Assembly (NCBI GenBank): GCA_965223955.1
Contig: OZ245029.1
Location: forward strand, 2,356,001-2,420,000
Reading direction: 5' to 3'
DNA: 64,000 nucleotides
From: Bin75 sp965223955
Lineage (GTDB): Bacteria > Nitrospirota > Nitrospiria > Nitrospirales > UBA8639
This document shows, piece after piece, positions 35,900 to 46,248 of the stretch. Positions within the stretch are counted from its first letter, which is position 1; each line of letters begins with the position of its first letter. The notes under the pieces were generated by a model. That model was not told the DNA's origin. It did not search any database and saw nothing but the letters and a program-made list of their open reading frames with translations. Made by a program: the position numbers and the translations under genes.

Positions 35900-37569
35900 T
35901 GGCTTCGGATCTCAAACACAAAAGTCGTGAGTTGACCGAGGGCCCCGGACGGGCACCGGCCCGGGCCATGTTACGGGCCGTGGGGCTTCGGGATGAGGAT
36001 TTCGCCAAACCGCTCATCGCCGTCGCGAATACCTGGTCCGAGGTCACCCCATGCAATTTGCATCTGCGTGATATTGCCGAAAAAGTCAAAGCAGGAATCC
36101 GCGAGGCCGGTGGGGTCCCCCTCGAGTTCAACAGCATCGTCATATCTGACGGTATCAGTATGGGTACCGAGGGCATGAAGACCTCCCTGATCAGCCGTGA
36201 AGTCGTGGCCGATTCCATCGAACTGGTGGTCCGCGGTCATTTGTTTGACGCCGTGGTGGCCATCTCGGGGTGTGATAAAACCATCCCCGGTACGGTCATG
36301 GCCTTGGCCCGATTGAATCTTCCATCGCTGATGCTCTACGGAGGTTCCATTATGCCCGGCCAATTCCAGGGCCGGAACGTCTCGATTCAGGAAGTATTCG
36401 AGGCGGTGGGGGCTCATGCTCGCGGCACCATGTCGGATGCCGAACTGCACGATCTCGAGAGTGAGGCTTGCCCGGGAGCAGGGGCCTGTGGCGGACAATT
36501 TACCGCCAATACCATGTCGATTGCCTTCGAGTTCATGGGTATTTCCCCGATGGGATTTAACGGCGTTCCCGCTTTGGACTCCCACAAGGAATCCGTCTCG
36601 GCCCAATGCGGACATCTCGTGATGGACCTGTTGAAACGTGACCTTCGGCCTAAAACCATTATCACGCGAGATGCCTTGGAAAACGCGATTGCCGCGGTGG
36701 CTTCAACCGGCGGATCCACGAACGCCGTGCTTCACCTTTTAGCCGTGGCCCATGAAATCGGCGTTGAATTGGCCATTGACGATTTTGACGCCGTCAACCA
36801 ACGGATACCCCTGATCGCCGATTTGAAGCCGGGCGGCCGATACATGGCCGCAGACTTATATCAAGCCGGCGGGACCCGTCTCGTGGCCAAACGATTGCTT
36901 GAGGCAGGCCTGCTCAAGGGCGAATGCATGACCGTCACGGGACGCACCATCAGGGAAGAAGCCCATACCGCTTCGGAAACGCCTGGCCAAAAAGTCCTCT
37001 ATCACGCGACAGAGCCGATCAAGTCCACGGGCGGCTTGGTGATTCTGCACGGAAACCTGGCTCCCGACGGGTGCGTGGTCAAAGTCGCAGGCCATAACAA
37101 GCTGACCCATACCGGTCCGGCCAAGGTGTTTGATTGCGAAGAAGACGCCTTCGCTGCGGTACAGAACGGGAAAATCGTGGATGGCGACGTCGTCGTGATT
37201 CGGTATGAAGGGCCCCAAGGAGGACCCGGCATGCGAGAAATGCTGGGTGTGACCAGTGCCATTGTCGGCATTGGCCTTGGCGAGACCGTTGCCTTGCTCA
37301 CGGACGGCCGGTTTTCCGGCGCCACGCATGGGTTGATGGCCGGACACGTCACTCCGGAAGCCGCCAAAGGCGGCCCCATTGCAGTGGTTCAAAATGGAGA
37401 TACGATTACATTTGACGTCCACAATCGGCGGCTCGACCTGATGATTCCCACCGATGAAATGGATGCCCGGTTACAGCAATGGACCGCGCCTCCTCCGAAG
37501 TACACGAGTGGGGTCCTCGCAAAGTACGCTCGTGCCGTCTCATCGGCGTCGAAAGGTGCCGTCACCTGA
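35899..37569 (+). CDS. ilvD: Dihydroxy-acid dehydratase
   Basis: 556 residues. It converts 2,3-dihydroxy-isovalerate and -methylvalerate to the 2-oxoacids in valine and isoleucine synthesis. The Fe-S cluster Cys are visible in VTPCNLHL, AISGCDKTIPG and ACPGAGACGGQFTANTM. The ASTGGSTNAVLHLLA, TDGRFSGATHGLMAGHVTPE and EGPQGGPGMREML signatures are intact. Full length for the family. The start overlaps the preceding small gene's stop. Confidence 0.97.
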   Translation: MASDLKHKSRELTEGPGRAPARAMLRAVGLRDEDFAKPLIAVANTWSEVTPCNLHLRDIAEKVKAGIREAGGVPLEFNSIVISDGISMGTEGMKTSLISREVVADSIELVVRGHLFDAVVAISGCDKTIPGTVMALARLNLPSLMLYGGSIMPGQFQGRNVSIQEVFEAVGAHARGTMSDAELHDLESEACPGAGACGGQFTANTMSIAFEFMGISPMGFNGVPALDSHKESVSAQCGHLVMDLLKRDLRPKTIITRDALENAIAAVASTGGSTNAVLHLLAVAHEIGVELAIDDFDAVNQRIPLIADLKPGGRYMAADLYQAGGTRLVAKRLLEAGLLKGECMTVTGRTIREEAHTASETPGQKVLYHATEPIKSTGGLVILHGNLAPDGCVVKVAGHNKLTHTGPAKVFDCEEDAFAAVQNGKIVDGDVVVIRYEGPQGGPGMREMLGVTSAIVGIGLGETVALLTDGRFSGATHGLMAGHVTPEAAKGGPIAVVQNGDTITFDVHNRRLDLMIPTDEMDARLQQWTAPPPKYTSGVLAKYARAVSSASKGAVT

Positions 37570-37714
37570 CCGCCTCTTTCCGGGATGACGTGAGGTTCCC
37601 AGATCTAAAAACCAGCCAGAAAAACATAAAAAAGGCGAGAAAATCAACGACCTTTTCCTGTTTGGCGATGGTGTTGGTAGAACGGAGAGACCAGGTTACT
37701 GAGAGGACAGAAAT

Positions 37715-39840
37715 TTGAGTATCGACACCCCTTCCCAGGTTGCCGATTTCATCTGGAGCATCTGTAACCTACTCCGAGGGCCGTACAAACGCAACGAATA
37801 TCGCAAGGTCATCCTGCCCATGACGGTGTTGCGCCGGTTCGACTGTCTTTTGGCCCCCACGAAAGCCAAAGTTCTTGCAAAGCATGGAAAAATTGCAGAC
37901 AAGCCGGAAACAGTCGTCCTAAGCTTGTTGCAAAAGATCACGGGGCCGCCCTTCTATAACGTTTCGAAACTCCTCGACTTGCCCGCATTACTGGACGATC
38001 CGAACCAGCTTGCACCCAACCTCAACGCCTACATCAACGGCTTCTCGCGCAATGTGCGCGAGATCATGGAGCGGTTCGCCTTCGACCAGCAGATCACCCG
38101 CATGGCGGAAAAAACCTGCTCTACGAAGTGGTGAAGCGTTTCGCAAACGTTGATCTCTCTCCGACACGGGTGGACAACATCCAGATGGGCTATGTGTTCG
38201 AGGAGCTTATTCGCATCGGTGCGGAGCAATCCAACGAGGAGGCGGGCGAACACTTCACCCCGCGCGAGGTCATCAAGCTGATGGTCAACTTGCTGCTGAC
38301 ACCCGAGCGGAGCCTGCGCAAGAGCCACGTCGTGAAGACTATCTACGATCCCGCCTGCGGTACTGGCGGCATGCTCTCGGTCGCGGAGAAGTACATCCGT
38401 GACCTCAACGCCGAGGCGAACCCACACCTGTTCGGACAGGACTGGAACGACGAATCATGGGCGGTGTGTAAGGCCGACATGCTCATCAAGGGTGAAGACG
38501 CCGACAACATCCGTCTTGGCGACACGTTCACAAATGACGCCTACGATCATGACGAGCGAGGCAGGAAAGTCACTTTCGACTATATGCTTGCGAACCCACC
38601 TTTCGGCGTGGAATGGAAGCAGCAACAGCAACACATTGAAAAAGAGGCGAAAACTCTAGGATACAGCGGGCGCTTCGGAGCCGGGCTACCGCGTATCAAC
38701 GACGGTTCGCTTCTGTTCTTGCAACACATGCTGTCGAAGATGCGCGCGCCGGAAGACGGCGGCAGCAGAATCGCCATTGTCTTCAACGGCTCACCGTTGT
38801 TCACCGGAGACGCCGGCAGCGGCGAAAGCAATATCCGCCAATGGATCATCGAAAACGACTGGCTAGAAGCTATCGTCGCCCTGCCCGACCAGCTTTTCTA
38901 TAATACCGGGATCGCCACCTACATCTGGGTGCTCACCAACTGCAAGCAGCGGCGACGCAAGGGCAAAGTCCAGATCATCGACGCGCGCCGCCTGTTCGTG
39001 AAGATGCCCAAGAGCCTCGGCAACAAGCGCAACAAGCTCGGTAACCCTGCCGACCGGCCAAGCGAGCCAGATCAGATCGGATACATCACTTCGATTTTCG
39101 GAAACTTTGAGGACGGCGAAACCTGCACCTTCACGGATGAAGATGCCATCACCAAACAGCCGATTGAGCAAGAGCACGTCATCAGCAAAATTTTCGATAA
39201 CGCCGACTTTGGTTTCCACAAGATCACCGTAGAACGTCCGCTACGTCTGAACTTTCAGGTAACACCGGAACGGATAGTTCGCCTGGAAGCCGAGCGTGGC
39301 TTCATGAATCTCGCTACAAGCAAGAAGAAGAATGAGAAGGCGCGGATCAAGGAAATCGAAGCTGGCAAGCAACGCCAGCAGGACGTCCGTGACCTAATGA
39401 CAACCATGTCCGAGTCCTATTCAGCAACGCTCTACAAGAATCGTGACGAGTTCCTGTCCGATTTGCATGGCGTTGTGAAGGACTCCGGTCAACAACTCAA
39501 CTCGGCGGAGATCAGGGCCATTCTGGCCGCGCTCGGCGAACGCGACGAAACCGCCGATATTTGTCATGACAAGAAAGGTAACCATGAACCCGACCCGGAT
39601 ATGCGCGATACCGAGAACGTGCCGCTCAAGCAGAGCATCAACGAATACTTCCGCCGCGAAGTGCTGCCTCATGTCCCTGATGCATGGATCGATGAAAGCA
39701 AGACAAAGGACGGTTACGAAATTCCGTTCAATCTTCACTTCTATCGTTACGGGCCACCGCGCCCGTTAGACGTGATCGAGAAAGACATCAAGCAACTTGA
39801 AAAGGAAATCGTGGCACTTTTGGGTGAGGTGACATCGTGA
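37715..39840 (+). pseudogene. hsdM: Type I restriction-modification methyltransferase subunit HsdM, frameshifted
   Basis: TTG start at 37715 with AGAGGA upstream. The first 138 codons hold the HsdM N-terminal helical domain. At an A6 run (38109-38114) the frame must gain one base to continue as EKNLLYEVVKRFANVDL and on to the stop at 39840, giving about 708 residues. SAM motif YDPACGTGGML (about 213) and catalytic LANPPFG (about 294) are intact after the shift. A separate GTG start at 38128 could give a 570-residue C-terminal protein lacking the N-terminal domain. The cause may be a real deletion, a phase-variable tract or a base-calling error. HsdM methylates adenine in the HsdS-chosen target. 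Confidence 0.88.
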
Positions 39841-41216
39841 GGTTATCGCCGTATCCGCGATACAAGCCGAGCGGCGTAGAGTGGATCGGCGATATCCCAG
39901 AGCATTGGAATGTGAAGCCGCTGAAGCACTTGGCCAGCATCAACGACGAAACGTTGTCAGAGACAACAGATCCGACGTTTGAAATGTCCTACGTCGATAT
40001 CAGCAGCGTGGACACTATTCGAGGAATCGTGACTACTGACAAAATGGCATTTGAGGAAGCGCCGAGTCGAGCGCGTCGAATCGTTCGAGATGGAGACACT
40101 ATCGTTTCTACCGTACGAACTCACCTGAAGGCAATCGCACACATTCAAAAACCGGCACATAATATGATTGTTTCGACCGGATTTGCCGTCATTCGACCAT
40201 GCACAGTAGCCCCTACTTTCATGTCATACGCGATGCACGAAACAGGTTTTATTGAAACGATTGTAGCTCGGTCAGTTGGAGTAAGTTATCCAGCGGTGAA
40301 CGCAAATGAAATTGAAACGATTCCAGTTCCATTACCTTCATATGAAGAACAAGCCGTCATCGCGAACTACCTCGACCATGAGATAGCGAAGATCAATGCG
40401 CTGGCTTTAAAAAAGCAGGTATTGATCGAACGACTGAAGGAGAAACGCATTGCGCTCATCTCACACACCGTCACCCACGGCCTCCCACTAGACACCGCCA
40501 ACGCCTCCAGCCTTGCTCCCCATCCCAAGCTCAAACCCTCTGGCGTCGAATGGCTTGGCGAGGTGCCTGAACATTGGGAAACAAAGCGTCTCCGCTTTAT
40601 TCTCAGTTCACCTCTTAAATATGGAGCGAATGAGGTGGCTGCGATTGCTGATCCTGATCTACCGCGCTATGTGCGCATTACCGACATTGACGAGAATGAT
40701 AGCTTACGAGAAGAAACATTCAGATCTTTACCTTGGGATGTTGCGGCAGAATATATTTTAAGAGAGGGAGATATACTCTTTGCTCGGAGTGGAGCAACGG
40801 CAGGAAAGACTTTCCTATATAGAAACAGTTGGGGCGCGTGTGCTTATGCTGGGTACCTTATTCGTGCCAGTCTCGACACACAGAAAGTCGTACCAGAATT
40901 CCTCAGATATGTAACAGCATCCATGAGTTACTGGCAGTGGTTGGCATCGGCATTCATTCAATCTACGATTCAGAACGTCAGTGCGGAACGTTACGCAAAC
41001 TTGTGGATACCGCTACCGCCTACCGGTGAACAGTACGACCTCGTTCAATACCTGAATCGCGAGACGGCAAAAATCGACCAACTGATCGCCAAGATCGAAA
41101 CCGCGATTGAACGCCTGCAAGAGTACCGTTCCGCCCTGATCACCGCGGCGGTCACTGGAAAAATTGACGTGCGAGGTGCTATGCTACGAGAGCACTCAGC
41201 CTCAACCAGCAATTGA
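39837..41216 (+). CDS. hsdS: Type I restriction-modification specificity subunit HsdS
   Basis: 459 residues with a GTG start overlapping the hsdM stop (GTGA). Two target-recognition domains each begin with the repeat KPSGVEW(I/L)G(D/E)(I/V)PEHW (about residues 10-26 and 231-247). Each ends in a conserved coiled-coil spacer (EIAKINALALKKQVLIERLK and ETAKIDQLIAKIETAIERLQ). These domains bind the two half-sites of the recognition sequence. The frame is intact. Confidence 0.95.
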   Translation: MRLSPYPRYKPSGVEWIGDIPEHWNVKPLKHLASINDETLSETTDPTFEMSYVDISSVDTIRGIVTTDKMAFEEAPSRARRIVRDGDTIVSTVRTHLKAIAHIQKPAHNMIVSTGFAVIRPCTVAPTFMSYAMHETGFIETIVARSVGVSYPAVNANEIETIPVPLPSYEEQAVIANYLDHEIAKINALALKKQVLIERLKEKRIALISHTVTHGLPLDTANASSLAPHPKLKPSGVEWLGEVPEHWETKRLRFILSSPLKYGANEVAAIADPDLPRYVRITDIDENDSLREETFRSLPWDVAAEYILREGDILFARSGATAGKTFLYRNSWGACAYAGYLIRASLDTQKVVPEFLRYVTASMSYWQWLASAFIQSTIQNVSAERYANLWIPLPPTGEQYDLVQYLNRETAKIDQLIAKIETAIERLQEYRSALITAAVTGKIDVRGAMLREHSASTSN

Positions 41217-41228
41217 CACGGAGGGCGC

Positions 41229-41731
41229 ATGAGTATGAAACGCTACCGGTTGCGTTCAAGTGGCACTAGAGAAGGAGAGGGGCAAATAAAGGCAGCGGAT
41301 CTCTCACGTGCGCTGAAGGAACGGTTGCGAATGATCCCGCCCCAAAAACTTTCGTCTTCAGCAGACGTCTCGACGAAATCACCCCTGGCAGTGGTTGATT
41401 TCGATTGGTGGTCGGCGGAAGTGCTCAACTCCCAGACAGGCTGCAACCGGGCGTGCTCGATGTAGAAGCATTGCGACCGTTATGGGGCAAGCACGTGACG
41501 GTGCAAGGCGTGCATTTCAAGACCAATGAACAACCGCGACTAATCAAGACCCAACGGCCAAGGACTCGTAGCGGCGGTAATCGCATTTTCCAGACATTAC
41601 CACCGTCGACGAATAGACCACTGATCAACAACGAACTCCTCCACCGTGCATATTCGTTCAATCTCCTGGATTTCATGAGAGCCTGGCCCTGCGATGAACT
41701 GATCAACGAGTTGCTGGCCCAACTCAATTGA
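41229..41731 (+). pseudogene. Unknown protein, probably one frameshifted gene
   Basis: Two overlapping frames (41229-41465 and 41405-41731) join into a plausible 167-residue protein if one C is added near 41430, giving ...WWSAEVLQLPDRLQPGVLDV. The second part contains LWGKHVTVQGVHFKTNEQPR and LLDFMRAWPCDELINELLAQ. No family recognised. It lies 12 bases after hsdS, in the same operon. The joining is my inference. Confidence 0.45.
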
Positions 41732-41783
41732 CCCTGACAATTATGAAGAGTGGAGATGGAGCCCAAAAACCGGACAAAGGCGG

Positions 41784-43270
41784 ATGACTGATATATACGA
41801 CCCCAAGAAGCGAAGCGAAATTATGGGGCGCGTCAGCGCGACCGGGACAAAACCCGAACTTCTTGTACGGCAGGTAATCCATGGTCTGGGTTATCGATTC
41901 CGCCTGCATGGCGAAAATCTCCCCGGCAAGCCTGACATCGTGTTCTCTCGACGACGGAAAGTTATTTTTATCCACGGATGTTTCTGGCACGGGCACAAGC
42001 ATTGTCCGAAGGCGAAACGCCCTACAACGAACAGCGCCTTCTGGGAGCAAAAGCTGTCACGAAACATTGAACGCGATCAACAAAACCTCAATGCTCTGAA
42101 GGAAGCGGGTTGGGAATCACTGGTTATATGGGAATGTGAGACAAGGAACCGTAATCGGATCGAGACAAAAGTACGTCATTTCCTCGAAGTTGGCCTTGCA
42201 GAGCAAGGCGAGAGTCTGGATGTTAAGGTGTTCGATTTTTTTCCGGGTGTGGCGGAGCGAGTTGCGGCTTCCGCGACGCAGGGATGGACGTTGTTTTCGC
42301 CCTTGATTGCGATACCGACTCACAACGCACATTCCAAATCAATTTTCCCTCCGTACACTTCGAACTTGCAGATATCCGTAAGATGCAAGTTCGTCGAATT
42401 CGAACCCTTGTTGAAGCGCACAGGCCAAATCCTATTCTGTTTTGTGGATGCGCGCCATGTCAGCCCTTTACAAATCAGAACACCACGCACCCCTCACGAG
42501 ATAAAGATGATCGAGTGCCTCTGCTTTCGCACTTCGCCAGGCTTATCGAAGGCTGTAAGCCGGATATTGTGTTCATTGAGAACGTACCGGGTCTCCAAAA
42601 ATTGAACCACCATACTGAGCCGTTTGGTAGGTTTCTTCAGAGCCTTAAAGCCGTCGGTTATCATTTTGCATATAAGCCCGTAAGGCTTATGAGATATGGT
42701 GTCCCTCAGAGTCGCCGTCGCCTCGTACTTCTGGCTAGCCGCCATGGGCCGATTGACCTTCCGCCAGAAACGAACGGTCCTGGAACAAAGAACCTCCGAT
42801 ACGAAACGGTGAGAGATTGGATAGAAGACCTTCCACCCATTGATGATGGCGAGCAACACGCCTGCATCCCTAATCATCGTGCGGCACGACTATCGGAACG
42901 TAACCTGGAACGGGTCCAAGCCACGCCTGAAGGTGGAGGACACAGGGATTGGCCAAAACGACTTCGGCTCAAATGCCATGAGCAAACCAAAGGGTACAGT
43001 GACGTGTACGGTCGTATGTCCTGGGATCGACCGGCGTCAGCCTTAACCACTCGCTGCATTAGCTACTCCAACGGCCGCTTCGGACACCCCGAACAAAATC
43101 GAGCGATAAGCATACGCGAAGCGGCATCCCTACAAACCTTTCCACGCGATTTTCTTTTTGCGGGAAGCATGGGCTCAATGGCTCGGCAAATTGGTAATGC
43201 CCTACCCGTGCGACTGGCAACAATTGTCGGAAAACACGTCATTGGACACCTAAAAAAACAGGAGCGTTGA
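41784..43270 (+). pseudogene. Vsr endonuclease fused to C5-cytosine DNA methyltransferase, frameshifted
   Basis: Residues 1 to about 140 are Vsr mismatch endonuclease: DPKKRSEIMGRV, GTKPELLVRQ, catalytic Asp in LPGKPDIVF, and FIHGCFWHGHKHC. The same frame runs without a stop into ...ESLDVKVFDFF. Adding one T to the T7 run at 42236-42242 continues it as SGCGGASCGFRDAG, which is methyltransferase motif I. The rest has the catalytic GCAPCQPF (motif IV), FIENVPGL (motif VI), GVPQSRRRLVLL (motif VIII) and QIGNALPV (motif X). Repaired, it is one 495-residue fusion. A separate GTG start for the methyltransferase at 42228 is possible. Vsr nicks T:G mismatches left by deamination of the methylated cytosine. 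Confidence 0.82.
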
Positions 43271-43276
43271 CGTAAG

Positions 43277-46248
43277 GTGGCGACATTCAAAACACGTGCT
43301 CGCACTCTCGATATGCTTGGGCGGCAACAGATTGCTGGGATTCCTACGGCAATAAGCGAGTTGTTCAAGAATGCCCATGACGCATACGCCGATCGGGTTG
43401 AGATCGACTACTATCGTACCGATGGACTTTTCGTATTGCGCGACGATGGGGGGGCATGACCGAAGAGGATTTTGTCGGTCGGTGGCTCACTATTGGTACG
43501 GAGAGCAAGCTTGAGTCTACGGCAGCAGAACCGCCTGTGCATGATCCGAACAAGAGGGCACGGCCTATGCTGGGCGAAAAAGGCATAGGTCGCTTAGCGA
43601 TAGCAGCAATTGGCCCGCAGGTTCTCGTGCTTACAAGAGCCAAACGCGGCCGAGTCTTGTCGGAGCTTACCGCGGCATTCATAAACTGGAGTATCTTCGA
43701 ATGTCCTGGAATCGACCTCGAAGACATCCGAATTCCCGTTCATACTTTCCCCGGCGGGAAGATACCTTCATGCGATGACGTGTCCGAGATGGTTTCGGCG
43801 TTCCGCAAGAATTTTGAGCACCTCAAGGCCAAAATTGAACATGACTTCTTTGAGCGCCTTGACCGAGAACTCCGACAGTTCAACCTCGATCCCCAGAATA
43901 TCGATTCATACAACCATGGACCGACCTTACGTGGTACCGGAAGTGGCACTCAGTTCATTATTTTGCCAAGTTCCAATCTTCTACCGGAAGACATAGATGG
44001 TGATCCGACACTCGACAAGGCAACCCCGTTGACGAAAGCCTTGTTGGGTTTTACAAACACAATGAGCCCAAGTCATGATTTGCCGGTCATCCATACAGCT
44101 TTCAGGGATCACAAAACAGAAGAGACCGCTGAAGATATAATTGAAGAAGGCGAGTTCTTCACGCCCGATGAATTTCAAAATGCAGATCACCAAGTCAAGG
44201 GCCATTTTGACGAATATGGTCAGTTCAAGGGTGAAATCTCAATATACGGAGAAACCGTTGACCAGCATGTAATTCCCTGGCGGAACGCAGCAGGGTATCA
44301 AACTGCCTGCGGACCCTTTGCCGTCAGTTTTGCAGCCATTGAGGGAGAGAGCAAACATTCCACGCTTCCACCTGAGGACCATGCTCGCATGATTCAAAAG
44401 ACAGGAAAGATTGGAGGTTTATACATATATCGAGACGGAATTCGTATCCTGCCCTACGGAGACACCGATTACGATTGGCTCGACATCGAATACCGTAGAA
44501 CGAAAAGTGCTTATTACTACTATTTTTCGCATCGGAAGATGTTTGGCGTTGTCGAGATCAATACTGAAAACAACAGCAGCCTTAGCGAAAAAGCAGGAAG
44601 AGAGGGGTTCCAGGAGAACAAAGCCTATCGCCAGTTCAGGAGCATCTTGAAGAACTTTTTTCTGCAGGTAGCTGTAGATTTCTTTCGGAAAGAAGGTGTG
44701 CATAGCGACAGATTCGAACAGCATAAGGAAGAACTGGCAAAGATCGACAAGGATAGACTAAGACGTGAGCATCTCGTTTCGGAAAAGAAAAAGAAGCTGA
44801 AGAAAGATTTAAATACGTTCTTTGAGAGAGTGTCTGCCAATACGCCACAAGAAGAGGCTATTAAATTAAGCAAAAACATCGCCGACAAACTCAAACAGGC
44901 GTGCCATATTGTTGATCCCAAAAAAGCTGCGCAGGAAGTTATCAAAGTTGAGCAGTTCGCTCGGACAAATCTTCAGGAACTCGAATCCCGCTATCGGATT
45001 TCACGTCCTAAAATTGCACTGAGCAAATCAATGCAGAAAGAATGGCTAGACTACACTTCTGAATTTTCTGAACTCACGGACAACGTGTTTCGGCAAACGC
45101 GCAAACTGATTGAGGACACTGTTGGTGACGAGGTAGCAAAAGCTCGATTACAGATAGATCGTAGGTTGCGAGCAGAGACTGCGCTAGATGACTTGGCGGG
45201 TGAAGCCAAACGGAAAACCAGAGACCATGGGGCAGGCGTAAGAGAGGAAGCAAATAAGATAGCCGTCGAAGTTCGTGATGTGGCTAGTACCTGTATTAAA
45301 AAAGTGGAATCTGAACTGCGTGACGTTGTCAGTGAATTTCAACACACTGATTTTTCGGAGATGACAGACGAAGCTTTCATAAAAACGCGCGATAAACTGG
45401 AGTCCAGAATCCTCAATGTTGCCGAAGACCGATCCTGCCTGCTCGAATCGATTCTTGCCCAACTTGAGGCCATCGACCTGAGTGGTGATACATCGACGCT
45501 TGACCAACTCTTAGCAGTTGAACAACGCAACGTCCTACTAGAGGAAGAAGCTGAAGCCGATCTGCAACTTGCACAGCTTGGTATGGCCGTAGAGATTATC
45601 AATCATGAATTCAATGCCACAATTCGTTCCATTCGCAATAACCTGCGTAGGCTGAAAGCATGGGCAGACGTCAATGAGGACCTGGAAACACTATACCGTA
45701 ACATCCGGGCCAACTTCGATCATCTGGATGGTTACCTGACACTATTTACGCCTCTTCAAAGGAGGCTATACCGCAAAGCCGTAGTTATTAGTGGTCTTGA
45801 AATTTATAAATTTCTCAATGATCTCTTTCGAGAAAGATTTGAACGTCATCATATCAAGTTTGTGCAGAAGCAAGCTTTCTCTCAATCAAAAATTCAAGGA
45901 TTTCCGTCGTCCTTTTATCCGGTGTTCGTTAATCTTGTTGATAATGCAGTTTACTGGCTTTCGCAGCAAAACCCGGCAGAAGAGCGACGGATAGAACTGG
46001 ATGCCAAACGCGGGGCCTTTCTGCTTAGCGATTCCGGTCCCGGTATTACTTCCAGGGACCGGGAAGCGATCTTTGAGTTCGGGTTTACAAGAAAACCTGG
46101 TGGCCGTGGAATGGGATTGCACATTGCCCGCGAAGCGCTTCGTCGTGTGGGCTACGATCTATCCCTTGCAGATGAGAAGTACGCCAAGGGGGCAACCTTC
46201 GTTATCAGACCTGTTACGGACGGGACTGAAAAGGAGATAGAGAAGTGA
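43277..46248 (+). pseudogene. Dual-GHKL protein: MORC/MutL-like ATPase plus histidine-kinase-like domain, frameshifted
   Basis: GTG start at 43277, 6 bases after the methyltransferase stop. A G7 run (43448-43454) needs one more G to read DDGGGMTEEDF; then the frame is open to 46248, about 990 residues. N-terminal GHKL motifs: ISELFKNAHDAYA (Glu28, Asn32, Asp35), LRDDGGGM (56-61) and GEKGIGRLA (101-108). A MutL/MORC-like S5-type region follows (LYIYRDGIRILPYGDTDYDW). A charged coiled-coil region spans about 470-750. A kinase-like C-terminus has a His in EIINHEFNATIRS (about 777), NLVDNAVYWL (about 886), SDSGPGIT (about 918) and GGRGMGLHIAREAL (about 942). The receiver gene overlaps its stop. 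No membrane segment. Function undescribed as far as I know. Confidence 0.75.

Noticed and set aside
38109..38117. Programmed ribosomal frameshifting in hsdM
   Set aside because: The zero-frame codons are GAA AAA ACC, which do not form a X XXY YYZ slippery heptamer, and no downstream structure was evident. Transcriptional slippage or a deletion is more likely.
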